Positions 33,853-42,042 of a stretch of DNA of 64,000 nt are shown piece by piece. The position numbers and the translations under genes are program-made. Positions within the stretch are counted from its first letter, which is position 1; each line of letters begins with the position of its first letter. Source of the DNA: an uncultured Bacteroidales bacterium (lineage in GTDB: Bacteria; Bacteroidota; Bacteroidia; Bacteroidales; P3); assembly GCA_900316055.1 (NCBI GenBank), contig ONBK01000001.1:62001-126000 (forward strand). Direction: 5' to 3'. The notes below the pieces were generated by a model that ran no database searches, had not been told where the DNA came from, and saw nothing but the letters and a program-made list of their open reading frames with translations.

Positions 33853-34992
33853 ATGGATTTTAGCTTCACCAAACAAGAAGAACTCTTCCTGCAGATGATT
33901 CGCGAGTTTGCAGAGAAGGAGGTCAAGCCCCTCGCCGCCGAAGTCGACGAGGAGGAGCGTTTCCCCATGGAGACCGTTGAGAAGATGGCCAAGATCGGCC
34001 TGATGGGCATCCCCATCCCCACGCAGTACGGCGGTGCCGGCGGCACCAACGTCATGTACGGCATGGCCGTTGAGGAGCTCAGCCGCGTCTGCGCCACCAC
34101 CGGCGTCATCCTCTCCGCCCACACCAGCCTCTGCGCCGCCCCCATCCTTGAGGCCGGCACCGAGGAGCAGAAAATGAAATACCTGCCCAAGCTCGCCAGC
34201 GGCGAGTGGATCGGCGCCTTCGGCCTCACCGAGCCCAATGCCGGTACCGACGCCGCCGGCCAGCAGACCACCGCTGTCCTTGACGGCGACGAGTGGGTGC
34301 TCAACGGCAGCAAGATTTTCATCACCAACGGCAGCTACGCCCACGTGTTCATCATCATCGCCATGACCGACAAGAGCCTCGGCACCAAGGGCATCAGCGC
34401 CTTCATCGTCGAGAAGACCGACCCGGGCTTCAGCATCGGCAAGAAGGAGAAGAAGATGGGTATCCGCGGTAGCGCCACCACCGAGCTTATCTTCGAGGAC
34501 TGCCGCATTCCGAAGGACCGTCAGCTGGGTCAGCTGGGCAAAGGCTTCGGCCTCGCCATGAAGACCCTCGACGGTGGCCGTATCGGTATCGCCTGCCAGG
34601 CCCTCGGCATCGCCCAGGGAGCCATGGACGAGACCGTCAAGTACACCAAGGAGCGCAAACAGTTCGGCCGCAGCATCGCCCAGTTCCAGAACACCCAGTT
34701 CCAGATGGCCGACCTCGAGACCAAGGTGCAGGCCGCGCGTCTACTCTGCCGCTCGGCTCACTACAAGAAAGACCACGGCATGCCCTACAGCGCCGACGCC
34801 GCCATGGCCAAGCTCTTCAGCGCCGAGACCGCTATGGAGGTGACCACCAAGGCCGTCCAGTTCCACGGCGGCTACGGCTACACCCGCGAGTACCCCGTGG
34901 AGCGCATGATGCGCGACGCCAAGATCACCGAGATTTACGAAGGCACCAGCGAAGTGCAGCGCATGGTGATTGCCGGTAAACTGTTTAAATAA
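33853..34992 (+). CDS. bcd: Acyl-CoA dehydrogenase (butyryl-CoA dehydrogenase type)
   Basis: The protein is 379 residues, typical of short-chain acyl-CoA dehydrogenases. FGLTEPNAGTDA and FITNGSYAHVF bind FAD and substrate, GIRGSATTELIFEDCRIP follows, and the C-terminal QFHGGYGYTREYPVERMMRD with IYEGTSEVQRMVI contains the catalytic Glu. It sits directly upstream of etfB and etfA, the arrangement of the Bcd-EtfAB complex that reduces crotonyl-CoA and can bifurcate electrons to ferredoxin. The butyryl specificity is inferred from this context. Codon bias suggests high expression. Confidence 0.9.
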   Translation: MDFSFTKQEELFLQMIREFAEKEVKPLAAEVDEEERFPMETVEKMAKIGLMGIPIPTQYGGAGGTNVMYGMAVEELSRVCATTGVILSAHTSLCAAPILEAGTEEQKMKYLPKLASGEWIGAFGLTEPNAGTDAAGQQTTAVLDGDEWVLNGSKIFITNGSYAHVFIIIAMTDKSLGTKGISAFIVEKTDPGFSIGKKEKKMGIRGSATTELIFEDCRIPKDRQLGQLGKGFGLAMKTLDGGRIGIACQALGIAQGAMDETVKYTKERKQFGRSIAQFQNTQFQMADLETKVQAARLLCRSAHYKKDHGMPYSADAAMAKLFSAETAMEVTTKAVQFHGGYGYTREYPVERMMRDAKITEIYEGTSEVQRMVIAGKLFK

Positions 34993-35108
34993 TAGTTAAA
35001 AAGGTTGAAAAGGTTGCGCTCCCTTCGGTCGCTGAAAGGTTAAAAAGGTTCGAGGCCATCGACCTGTCACCTTTAAAACCTTTTAAACCCTTTAACCCCC
35101 TTAAACCC
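34993..35108. repeat. AAAGGTT fold-back element between bcd and etfB
   Basis: The left arm TTAAAAAGGTTGAAAAGGTT and the right arm of CCTTTAAAACCTTTTAAACC type are approximate reverse complements. Between them lies a GC-rich centre with its own small hairpin (CTCCCTTCGGTCGCTG). It fills the gap almost completely and ends 10 bases before the etfB ATG. Confidence 0.7.
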
Positions 35109-35117
35109 AAAGAAAGA

Positions 35118-35903
35118 ATGAACATAGTAGTTTGCATAAAGCAAGTGCCGGACACCACCGAGGTGAAAATCAACCCGCAGACCGGTACGCTCATCCGCGA
35201 GGGAGTGCCCTCGATTATGAACCCCGACGACAAGGGCGGCCTTGAGTACGCCCTGCAACTGAAGGACAAATATGGTGCCCACGTCACCGTCATCACCATG
35301 GGTCTTCCCCAGGCCGAGGCCATCCTCCGCGAGGCCCTCGCCATGGGTGTCGACCGCGCCATCCTGCTCACCGACCGTAAGCTCGGCGGCGCCGATACGC
35401 TGGCCACCTCCAGCGCCATCGCCGGTGCCCTCCGCACCATGGACTTCGACCTCATCATCACCGGCCGTCAGGCCATCGACGGCGACACCGCCCAGGTGGG
35501 ACCCCAGATTGCCGAGCACCTCGACCTGCCGCAGGTCTCCTACATGGAAGACCTCCAGTACAATGAGGCCACCAAGACCTTCACCATTAAGAAACAGCTC
35601 GAGGACGGCTACCAGGTGCTCGAGATGCAGGCCCCCTGCGTCGTCACCGCCCTGGCCTCCAGCGTGCAGCCGCGCTACATGACCGTCAGCGGCATCGTCA
35701 CCGCCTTCGACAAGGAAGTCGAAGTGTGGGGTGCCGACCGCATCAACGTGCCCGAAGAGCACATCGGCAAGGCCGGCTCGCCCACGAGCGTCTTCAAGTC
35801 GTTCCCCAAGCAGCTCAAGCCCGCCGGTCAGACCTTCGAGGTCACCCCCGAAGAGGCCGTCGACCTGATTGTCAACAAGCTCAAAGAAAAGCACATTATT
35901 TAA
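35118..35903 (+). CDS. etfB: Electron transfer flavoprotein subunit beta
   Basis: The protein is 261 residues, close to clostridial EtfB. It has the N-terminal MNIVVCIKQVPDTTEVKI, MNPDDKGGLEYALQLKD, the nucleotide-binding GADTLATSSAIAGAL and GRQAIDGDTAQVGPQIAEHL. It forms the heterodimer with EtfA and exchanges electrons between NADH, ferredoxin and the dehydrogenase encoded upstream. Whether the bound nucleotide is AMP or a second FAD, which would mean bifurcation, cannot be settled by eye. The neighbour and the Rnf genes make bifurcation likely. Confidence 0.93.
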   Translation: MNIVVCIKQVPDTTEVKINPQTGTLIREGVPSIMNPDDKGGLEYALQLKDKYGAHVTVITMGLPQAEAILREALAMGVDRAILLTDRKLGGADTLATSSAIAGALRTMDFDLIITGRQAIDGDTAQVGPQIAEHLDLPQVSYMEDLQYNEATKTFTIKKQLEDGYQVLEMQAPCVVTALASSVQPRYMTVSGIVTAFDKEVEVWGADRINVPEEHIGKAGSPTSVFKSFPKQLKPAGQTFEVTPEEAVDLIVNKLKEKHII

Positions 35904-36004
35904 ATTTAATGTTTATAGGTTAGGGGTTAGAGGTTATAGAGGCTACGCAGTACGTTTTTTGGCAGCAATGCTCCATAACCAATAACCAATAACCAATAAC
36001 CTTT
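35904..36004. repeat. GGTTAGAGG/ATAACCA fold-back element between etfB and etfA
   Basis: It is the second copy of the ridA-bcd element. TTTAATGTTTATAGGTTAGG and the following GGTTAGAGGTTATAGA with CACGCAG-like centre are shared, and the right arm has three ATAACCA units. It starts immediately after the etfB stop and ends 7 bases before the etfA ATG. Confidence 0.75.
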
Positions 36005-36011
36005 CAAGAAT

Positions 36012-37022
36012 ATGGATTTAGCAGAATATAAAGACGTTTACGTGTTTGCCGAGCAGCGCGACGGCAAACTGCAGAATGTGGCTCTTGAGCTGTTGGGTAA
36101 GGCTCGCGAGCTCGCCGACGCCAATAACGAGAAAGTCGTTGCCATGCTCCTCGGCAAGGACATCAAGCCCCTCGCCAACACCCTCATCGAGCACGGTGCC
36201 GACAAGGTCATGGTCGTCGACCACGACCTCCTGAAGGACTACATGACCGAGCCCTACACCGAGGCCATCACCGCCATCATCGAGAGTGAGAAGCCCAGCA
36301 TCATGCTCATCGGCGCCACCACCATCGGCCGCGACCTCGGTCCCCGCGTCTCCGCCCGCAACCGCACCGGCCTCACCGCTGACGCCACCAAGCTGGAAAT
36401 CTCCGACGACGAAGCCCACGAGTTCCGCATGACGCGTCCCGCCTTCGGTGGCAACCTCATGGCCACCATCCTCTGCAAGAACAACCGCCCGCAGATGTCC
36501 ACCGTCCGCCCCGGCGTCATGCAGAAGATGGCCGCCGACAAGAGCCGCAAAGGCGAGGTCGTCGACTTCAAGGTCACCTTCGACGAGAAGAAGATCGCCC
36601 GCGTGAAGCTGGTGAAGACCGTCAAGGAAGAGAAGACCATCACCGACATCAGCCAGGCCAAGGTGCTCGTCAGCGGTGGCCGCGGCGTAGGCACCAAGGA
36701 CGGCTTCAGCAAGCTCGAGGCCCTCGCCGGCGTACTCGGCGGCGAAGTCTCCAGCAGCCGTGCTATGGTCGACGCCGGCGTCATGGACGCCAGCCGTCAG
36801 GTCGGACAGACCGGTAAGACCGTCCGTCCCGCCCTCTACATGGCCTGCGGTATCAGCGGCGCCATCCAGCACCTCGCCGGCATGGAAGAGAGCGAGCTCA
36901 TCATCGCCATCAACAAGGACAAGTTCGCCCCCATCTTCCAAGTCGCCGACCTCGGCATCGTGGGCGACCTCCACAAGATCGTCCCGATGCTCACGGAGCG
37001 TTTGAAGACCATGCAGAAATAA
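36012..37022 (+). CDS. etfA: Electron transfer flavoprotein subunit alpha
   Basis: The protein is 336 residues. The N-terminal domain ([36 protein letters not shown]) is followed by the FAD-binding C-terminal domain. That domain carries [60 protein letters not shown] and [20 protein letters not shown]. These are the canonical FAD contacts of EtfA. It is the last gene of the bcd-etfB-etfA group and is followed by a strong terminator. Heavy C-ending codon bias creates a long but meaningless reverse-strand frame. Confidence 0.95.
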   Translation: MDLAEYKDVYVFAEQRDGKLQNVALELLGKARELADANNEKVVAMLLGKDIKPLANTLIEHGADKVMVVDHDLLKDYMTEPYTEAITAIIESEKPSIMLIGATTIGRDLGPRVSARNRTGLTADATKLEISDDEAHEFRMTRPAFGGNLMATILCKNNRPQMSTVRPGVMQKMAADKSRKGEVVDFKVTFDEKKIARVKLVKTVKEEKTITDISQAKVLVSGGRGVGTKDGFSKLEALAGVLGGEVSSSRAMVDAGVMDASRQVGQTGKTVRPALYMACGISGAIQHLAGMEESELIIAINKDKFAPIFQVADLGIVGDLHKIVPMLTERLKTMQK

Positions 37023-37042
37023 GCAATTCCTGCATCATTTCA

Positions 37043-37076
37043 GGGAGGCTGCCGTCACTGGCAGCCTCCCTTTCTC
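37043..37076 (+). terminator. Terminator of bcd-etfBA
   Basis: A 12-base stem, AGGGAGGCTGCC with its complement and a six-base loop, ends in CTTTCTC. It lies 20 bases after the etfA stop. Confidence 0.85.
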
Positions 37077-37089
37077 AAAACAACCGCCC

Positions 37090-37752
37090 ATGAACAATCC
37101 GAATAATCAAAATACTCAGAATAATCAGAATACTCAGAATAATCAGAATATTCAGAATACTCAGAATACTCAGAGTAATCAGAATTACAAGACCCCTCCC
37201 ATCACCTTCCTACCACAGCATGGGCACTACCGCCACCTCCGCGTTTACCAAGTCACAGAGATCATCTACGACATCACCTACTACTTCACCCAGCACTATC
37301 TGAGCAAGGGTGACCGCACCGTCGACCAGATGGTGCAAGCCGCACGCAGCGGCAAACAAAACATCGCCGAGGGCAACCAGGCAGCAGCCACCTCCAGCGA
37401 GACAGAAATCAAGCTCACCAATGTCGCTAAAGCAAGCCTCGAAGAACTGCTCGACGACTACGAGGACTACCTACGGGTGCGCAACCTGCAGCAGTGGGGC
37501 AACCTCCATCCCCGCTACGAGAAGATGCGGCAGTATGCCCGCAGCGAGCAAATCAAGAAAGACTATGCCGACAAGATACGGCAGATGAACGATGAAGAGA
37601 TTGCCAATCTTTGCATCACCCTCATCCACCAAGCCATGTACATGCTTCACAAGCTCTTGGTGACAATGCAAAACCGCTTCGTCACCGAAGGCGGCATCAA
37701 AGAGCGCATGTACCAAAGCCGTACCAGCTATCGCAACGCTAGCGACAAATAA
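37090..37752 (+). CDS. Four-helix-bundle protein with suffix domain (S23/IVS-related)
   Basis: The protein is 220 residues. The first 35 residues are a low-complexity NNQNTQN/IQNTQ run encoded by an in-frame repeat. The folded part begins at about residue 50 (HYRHLRVYQVTEIIYDITYY). It shows the four-helix-bundle signature of the 23S rRNA intervening-sequence family (DRTVDQMVQAARSGKQNIAEG, SETEIKLTNVAKASLEELLDDYEDYL), followed by a helical suffix. Such proteins form homopentamer-like helical assemblies, and their role is unknown. It has no obvious own promoter and lies 68 bases after the etfA terminator. It marks the last housekeeping-type gene before the defence island. Confidence 0.75.
   Translation: MNNPNNQNTQNNQNTQNNQNIQNTQNTQSNQNYKTPPITFLPQHGHYRHLRVYQVTEIIYDITYYFTQHYLSKGDRTVDQMVQAARSGKQNIAEGNQAAATSSETEIKLTNVAKASLEELLDDYEDYLRVRNLQQWGNLHPRYEKMRQYARSEQIKKDYADKIRQMNDEEIANLCITLIHQAMYMLHKLLVTMQNRFVTEGGIKERMYQSRTSYRNASDK
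37092..37186 (+). repeat. In-frame QNTQN repeat at the start of the four-helix-bundle gene
   Basis: About ten nine-base units (AATCAGAAT/ACTCAGAAT) encode the N-terminal Asn/Gln-rich run. The same units occur in dnaG at 17896-17967. Confidence 0.75.
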
Positions 37753-37770
37753 GTACTAAAATCGGGACCA

Positions 37771-37802
37771 TACTCCCGAATTTCATAGAAAAATCGGGAG
37801 TA
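37771..37802. other. Short inverted repeat at the left edge of the defence island
   Basis: TACTCCCGA (37771-37779) and TCGGGAGTA (37794-37802) are perfect 9-base inverted repeats separated by 14 bases. A partial third copy (ATCGGGACCAT) lies just before them. They may form a hairpin or mark a boundary. No T-run follows, so this is not a normal terminator. Confidence 0.45.
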
Positions 37803-37818
37803 CAGATATCAATTTTAG

Positions 37819-37917
37819 GAAGTCTCGCTCGACCCGATTACCCGCAAATCCGGAGATATTGAACTCGTTTACGTACTGGACTTCCTGAAGATGCTGTGGA
37901 ATGGCGAAATATTTTGA
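37819..37917 (+). pseudogene. Possible C-terminal gene remnant
   Basis: A frame of 32 codons plus stop begins right after a TAG and reads EVSLDPITRKSGDIELVYVL, then DFLKMLWNGEIF. The amphipathic, protein-like composition in a stretch with no start codon suggests the tail of a lost gene. I do not recognise the family, and it could be chance. Confidence 0.3.
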
Positions 37918-37945
37918 TCCCCCACGCGCGTCGCGCGAATTATAT

Positions 37946-37976
37946 TTTGCTGTTTTAAATAATATTCGTATCTTTG
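37946..37976 (+). promoter_or_regulatory. Promoter of the TcmP/Gp37/HsdMSR operon
   Basis: TTTG (37946-37949) and TATCTTTG (37969-37976) with 19-base spacing predict a transcript start near 37983, about 40 bases before the tcmP ATG at 38022. No other strong promoter is visible before 47.5 kb. Confidence 0.75.
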
Positions 37977-38021
37977 CAGATTAAATATACTTTTATCTGA
38001 ATTAGACAAACTCAACATTGT

Positions 38022-38963
38022 ATGGCATCAAGACTTGATTTGAATAGGGATAATAATTCTTTGTGTATCAAGAATTGCAACAAGGAAGCTCGGCAAAAAA
38101 TGTCGGAAAACGATTTGTGTTTGACTGTAAAGTCTGTCAACGACAATCTGCCCGTTAGGTGTGTCGGAGAGTGGGCGGAAGAGAAAATATATCTCCTGTA
38201 TCAGTATTTTGGAATTTTTGCAGGGGGAATGAAAAATAAATGGAAATTAAACTACATTGAAATATGTAGTGGACCAGGACGGTGCATCAATCGTTCCAGT
38301 GGTCAAGAATTTGATGGGACAGCAATCTCCATTTTACAGCACAAAGCATTCGACAATATAAACAAAGCATTGTTCTACGATTATAGTGATACTGTTGTAG
38401 AAACCCTAAACCAAAGAATATCCGATTTAGGACTTTCCACAAGAGCTGAAGCAAAACATGGCGACTATAACAACCCCATATCAATATGCAATGACTTAAA
38501 GAAACTCGATGAAAACAGCTTAAACTTGGTGCTGATAGATCCAACCGATTGCAGTGTGCCATTTTCTTTATTGAAAGAGATATCATCATGTCTATCAAGA
38601 TTTGACTTGATAATAAACGTAGCCACAAATACGGATTTTAACAGGAACATCCCAATGGCTTTTTCTGACCAAAATCGAGCAGAAAAATACATTCGATTCC
38701 TTGGCAATCGTGATTTTTTTGATTCAAGACATAATCAGGCATTATGTGATATGAAAGATTATTCCACACTTCGACAATACTTCCGCGAATCATACAAGCG
38801 ATCTTTACAAAAGATTGGTTTTAACCATTTTGATTATACACCAATACGTAATTTCTATGATATTTTATTTGCCACGTCCAGTAGCAAAGGAATTGAATTT
38901 TGGCAAAAAGCGACAAAAGTCATAGATTCAACAGGTCAACGTAGTTTATTTTTTGACATATGA
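38022..38963 (+). CDS. tcmP: Three-Cys-motif partner protein TcmP
   Basis: The protein is 313 residues. GEWAEEKIYLLYQYFGIFAG followed by WKLNYIEICSGPGRC matches the TcmP family, a methyltransferase-like fold with a CSGPG loop in the place of the SAM-binding FAGPG. LNLVLIDPTDCSVPF later resembles the DPxG-type motif. TcmP proteins are known mainly by genome context: they occur beside Gp37/Gp68-type three-Cys proteins. That is the case here, where it overlaps that gene by four bases (ATGA). The function is unknown, and nucleic acid modification or sensing is an inference. The gene is clearly AT-richer than the upstream housekeeping genes. Confidence 0.8.
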   Translation: MASRLDLNRDNNSLCIKNCNKEARQKMSENDLCLTVKSVNDNLPVRCVGEWAEEKIYLLYQYFGIFAGGMKNKWKLNYIEICSGPGRCINRSSGQEFDGTAISILQHKAFDNINKALFYDYSDTVVETLNQRISDLGLSTRAEAKHGDYNNPISICNDLKKLDENSLNLVLIDPTDCSVPFSLLKEISSCLSRFDLIINVATNTDFNRNIPMAFSDQNRAEKYIRFLGNRDFFDSRHNQALCDMKDYSTLRQYFRESYKRSLQKIGFNHFDYTPIRNFYDILFATSSSKGIEFWQKATKVIDSTGQRSLFFDI

Positions 38964-39697
38964 AAACCACTAAAATAGAATGGACTGACAAGACCTGGAA
39001 TCCTATCACGGGATGCACCAAACGATCCACTGGCTGCGCCCATTGCTATGCCGAGGTTATGTCTCGTCGCCTGAAGGCAATGGGGCTGGAGAAATACCGC
39101 AACGGATTCCATTTAACGCTGCACGAAGACGACCTCGAGGAACCGCTGCAATGGAAGAAACCCCATAACATCTTTGTCTGCTCCATGAGCGACATCTTCC
39201 ACGAAGAGGTACCGTTCGAGTTTGTCGACCGCATTATGGAGACCATCCGCCGCACGCCCCAACACCGCTACCAGATCCTTACCAAACGGGCTGAGCGTAT
39301 GGCCGAGTACTTCAGCACCCGCCTCATCCCACAGAATGTATGGCTGGGTGTCACGGTGGAATGCCAGGCAACCAAATCGCGCATTGACCATCTCCGCAAG
39401 CTCAACGCCAGCATCAAATTTCTCTCCTGCGAGCCATTGGTTGAAGATTTAGGTGAGCTAGACCTTCGTGGCATCGACTGGATTATCGTAGGTGGCGAAA
39501 GTGGACCTCAAGCCCGTCCCATGCTGTTGGAGTGGGTAGTAAACATTAAACAACAAGTCGAACAGCATGGTGCCGCTTTCTTCTTCAAGCAATGGGGTAC
39601 CTGGGGTAGCGACGGCGTCAAGCGCAACAAACACGCCAACGGCAAACTGCTTTTTGGTGAAGTCATCCAGCAGATGCCGGAGAAGATGGCGGTATGA
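38960..39697 (+). CDS. Phage Gp37/Gp68-type three-Cys protein (DUF5131)
   Basis: The protein is 245 residues. The N-terminus WTDKTWNPITGCTKRSTGC followed by AHCYAE carries Cys19, Cys26 and Cys29, the C-x6-C-x2-C signature of this family. NIFVCSMSDIFHEEVPFEF, YQILTKRAERM, NVWLGVTVE, IKFLSCEPLVEDLG and WIIVGGESGPQARPM are all family motifs. The cysteine arrangement resembles radical SAM proteins, and an Fe-S cluster is likely. The enzymatic reaction is not established to my knowledge. It is translationally coupled to tcmP and upstream of an unknown gene and hsdM. Base composition is closer to the chromosome average than that of tcmP. Confidence 0.88.
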   Translation: MKTTKIEWTDKTWNPITGCTKRSTGCAHCYAEVMSRRLKAMGLEKYRNGFHLTLHEDDLEEPLQWKKPHNIFVCSMSDIFHEEVPFEFVDRIMETIRRTPQHRYQILTKRAERMAEYFSTRLIPQNVWLGVTVECQATKSRIDHLRKLNASIKFLSCEPLVEDLGELDLRGIDWIIVGGESGPQARPMLLEWVVNIKQQVEQHGAAFFFKQWGTWGSDGVKRNKHANGKLLFGEVIQQMPEKMAV

Positions 39698-39713
39698 TGT
39701 GTATGCATGAAGA

Positions 39714-40451
39714 ATGATGAACGAATTAGATAATATCCAGTATTCGCCGATACGGAACCACCCATATAAACGGTGGTTTCGGGACGTGCAGTTTAATGGA
39801 AAGATTCTCAATACGACAGAACGCAAAGAATTTATTGCCATTGCAGATGAAACCATTTCCGGCTATTATGAAGGGCTACCCATGATATCATCCGAGCTTG
39901 AGCGTATAAAAGACCTGCACGACGAGTATCATGAGATGTATCGGACCTTGCTTTCGGTCATGTTATTTGTCATGATAACAATGATTGACAGCATGGCCAT
40001 TAGTAAATACTTTATTCTTGCCGACAAAGACTATGATCGACGTTTCATGCGAGGAAAAATGAAGGTCATCCTCAATGAAGGATTCAAGAGACTTTATGGT
40101 TTTAAGGAAGGAAAAGATTCTAAATGGGATGAACTTGGCAGTATTCTAAAATACTTCCCTGAGGAAATCAAAAAACAATACCAAGAGTTATCATCTTTGC
40201 TCGAAGAGCAAGCAAAATATTATTCGTGGTGGAAAGATGAACGTGATTCGGAGACACACCTTGATGCAGAGAAACTATATGCTTCAAGATGTGAGGATGT
40301 AATAGAGAGTAAGGTAATGATGGATTCTTTGAAGTTGTTTAATGCACACTATGCCGTAGATGGTTTTCTAATTAACATGCATGTATGCATCAACAACTTT
40401 CTTATTAACAAATATCAGCGTGGAGAACTGAAAGAGGAACAATTCAAATGA
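39714..40451 (+). CDS. Unknown helical protein within the defence operon
   Basis: The protein is 245 residues; the start could also be one codon later. I do not recognise a family. The sequence is mostly helical with a hydrophobic stretch near residues 80-100 (LLSVMLFVMITMIDSMAISKY), which may be a buried helix rather than a true membrane span. Many charged residues follow (DRRFMRGKMKVILNEGFKRL). There is no signal peptide. It sits 16 bases after the Gp37/Gp68 gene and 10 bases before hsdM, so it belongs to the same transcript. It may be a structural or sensor component of the system. Confidence 0.6.
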   Translation: MMNELDNIQYSPIRNHPYKRWFRDVQFNGKILNTTERKEFIAIADETISGYYEGLPMISSELERIKDLHDEYHEMYRTLLSVMLFVMITMIDSMAISKYFILADKDYDRRFMRGKMKVILNEGFKRLYGFKEGKDSKWDELGSILKYFPEEIKKQYQELSSLLEEQAKYYSWWKDERDSETHLDAEKLYASRCEDVIESKVMMDSLKLFNAHYAVDGFLINMHVCINNFLINKYQRGELKEEQFK

Positions 40452-40461
40452 CTATTAATTT

Positions 40462-42042
40462 ATGGCTAAGAAATCAATTAAACCCACTAAAGAAGAAACT
40501 CTGGAAACCATCCTCTTCAATTGTCGCAACAGTTTGAGGGGACGGGCGGCAATGACCGATAAGCGCGACTTGCTGCTTACGTTGGTGTTTTTGAAATTCA
40601 TTGGCTATCGTTTCAAAACACAGCAGGGGAAAATCCGGGAGGAACTGAAAGAAAAGGGACTTGACGATAATTTCATTGAATTACAGCTAAAGAAAGCCAA
40701 CCAATACCAAAAGGATGGCGTCTTCTTCCTGACGGATGAAACCTATTGGGACAAGTTGATAGAGGTGGCACCCACCAAGATGGCTCTGGCCTTTGATGCT
40801 GCCATTAAATCGCTCGACGACAACGAGCCCAAGTTGAAGAACGCCCTTCCGCAACAGATTTTCACCAATACGCAGTTGGAACCTGGGGTATTGAAAGGAG
40901 TGGTGAACGAGATTGAGAAGATTGACCCCGAACGATTCAAGGAACATGACTTGATTGGTCGAGTGTATGAATACTTCCTGCAGGCTTTCTCTATCAATGC
41001 AGACAAGGAAGAGGGCGAGTTCTACACGCCTCATAGCATCGTAGAACTGATTGCCTCGTTGATTGAGCCTTATGACGGAACGGTATATGACCCTTGCTGT
41101 GGTTCGGGAGGAATGTTCGTGCAGGCCACCAAGTTCATCGAGGCTCATGGGGGCAACACAAAGGCCGTGAATGTGTACGGCCAGGAATCGGAGCCTTCTA
41201 CTTATCGTTTGGCCAAGATGAACCTTGCTATTCGTGGCATCAGCTATCATCTGGGCGACCGCGCCGTATCCACCTTCAGCAACGACCAGCACAAGGATAA
41301 GAAGTTTGACTACATTATGGCCAATCCGCCTTTTAACCTGAAGAAGTATGCGGAGTACGGCGATTTTGAGACCGACCCTCGTTGGAAAGGATATGCTGTT
41401 CCTCCAACGAGCAATGCCAACTATGCTTGGATTCTGCACATGCTGAACAAGCTGAACGTGGTGAATGGCGTGGCAGGATTCCTATTGGCAAATGGTGCTT
41501 TAGATGATGACGATACCAAGGCGATTCGCCAAAAACTGATAGAAAACGATAAGGTGGAAGCCATTATCGTGCTGCCACGAAACATGTTCTATTCCACAGA
41601 CATTAGCGTGACGCTTTGGATTTTAAACAACAACAAGAAAGGTGGTCCACGACACGAACGGCAGCTTCGAAATCGCGAGGGTGAAATCCTGTTTGTGGAC
41701 TTGCGCACTTGGAATGAAAATGTCTATGAAAAGAAATATGTGAAGCTTTCAGAAGAGCAAATATCTGAAGTATGCAAGATCTATTTCGACTGGCAAACTA
41801 CCAAGGTGAAGAACTATGCAAAACCGGAACTATTCTATGCAGCCCATCTCGATGAGATTCGAGAAAAGGGCTTCTCGTTAGTGCCCAGCCGCTATATAGA
41901 GTTTGTTGATCGCGATACCGAGATGGATTACCAAGCTGCTCTTACGCAGATGAGCCAACAGTTTGATGCGCTCAAAAAGCGTTGGGATGAGAATGAATCT
42001 ACACTGGTAAATGCTTTTAAAGTGTTGGGGTATGGAAATTAA
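40462..42042 (+). CDS. hsdM: Type I restriction-modification system, DNA methyltransferase subunit
   Basis: The protein is 526 residues. The HsdM N-terminal helical domain (ETILFNCRNSLRGR, TLVFLKFIGYRF) precedes the N6-adenine methyltransferase core. EGEFYTPHSIVELIASLIEP, the SAM-binding DPCCGSGGMF at about residue 210 and the catalytic NPPF at about 288 are all intact. It methylates adenine at the site chosen by HsdS and is needed for both modification and restriction. It overlaps hsdS by 11 bases. The start codon was chosen because it lies 10 bases after the preceding gene and gives the family N-terminus. Confidence 0.95.
   Translation: MAKKSIKPTKEETLETILFNCRNSLRGRAAMTDKRDLLLTLVFLKFIGYRFKTQQGKIREELKEKGLDDNFIELQLKKANQYQKDGVFFLTDETYWDKLIEVAPTKMALAFDAAIKSLDDNEPKLKNALPQQIFTNTQLEPGVLKGVVNEIEKIDPERFKEHDLIGRVYEYFLQAFSINADKEEGEFYTPHSIVELIASLIEPYDGTVYDPCCGSGGMFVQATKFIEAHGGNTKAVNVYGQESEPSTYRLAKMNLAIRGISYHLGDRAVSTFSNDQHKDKKFDYIMANPPFNLKKYAEYGDFETDPRWKGYAVPPTSNANYAWILHMLNKLNVVNGVAGFLLANGALDDDDTKAIRQKLIENDKVEAIIVLPRNMFYSTDISVTLWILNNNKKGGPRHERQLRNREGEILFVDLRTWNENVYEKKYVKLSEEQISEVCKIYFDWQTTKVKNYAKPELFYAAHLDEIREKGFSLVPSRYIEFVDRDTEMDYQAALTQMSQQFDALKKRWDENESTLVNAFKVLGYGN

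Noticed and set aside
33742-36004. Insertion sequences or MITEs with target duplications in the bcd-etf spacers
   Set aside because: No transposase, no terminal inverted repeats of usual type and no clear target duplications were seen. The arms are degenerate short repeats.
36018-36974. A 318-codon reverse-strand frame over etfA, with similar ones over etfB, bcd, crt and hbd
   Set aside because: These are by-products of C-ending codon bias. Their products are Asp/Gly/His-rich with no domain, and they have no promoter.
37090-37752. A ribosomal protein S23 gene or an rRNA intervening sequence
   Set aside because: There is no rRNA gene in the window. The protein belongs to the broader four-helix-bundle family found away from rRNA.
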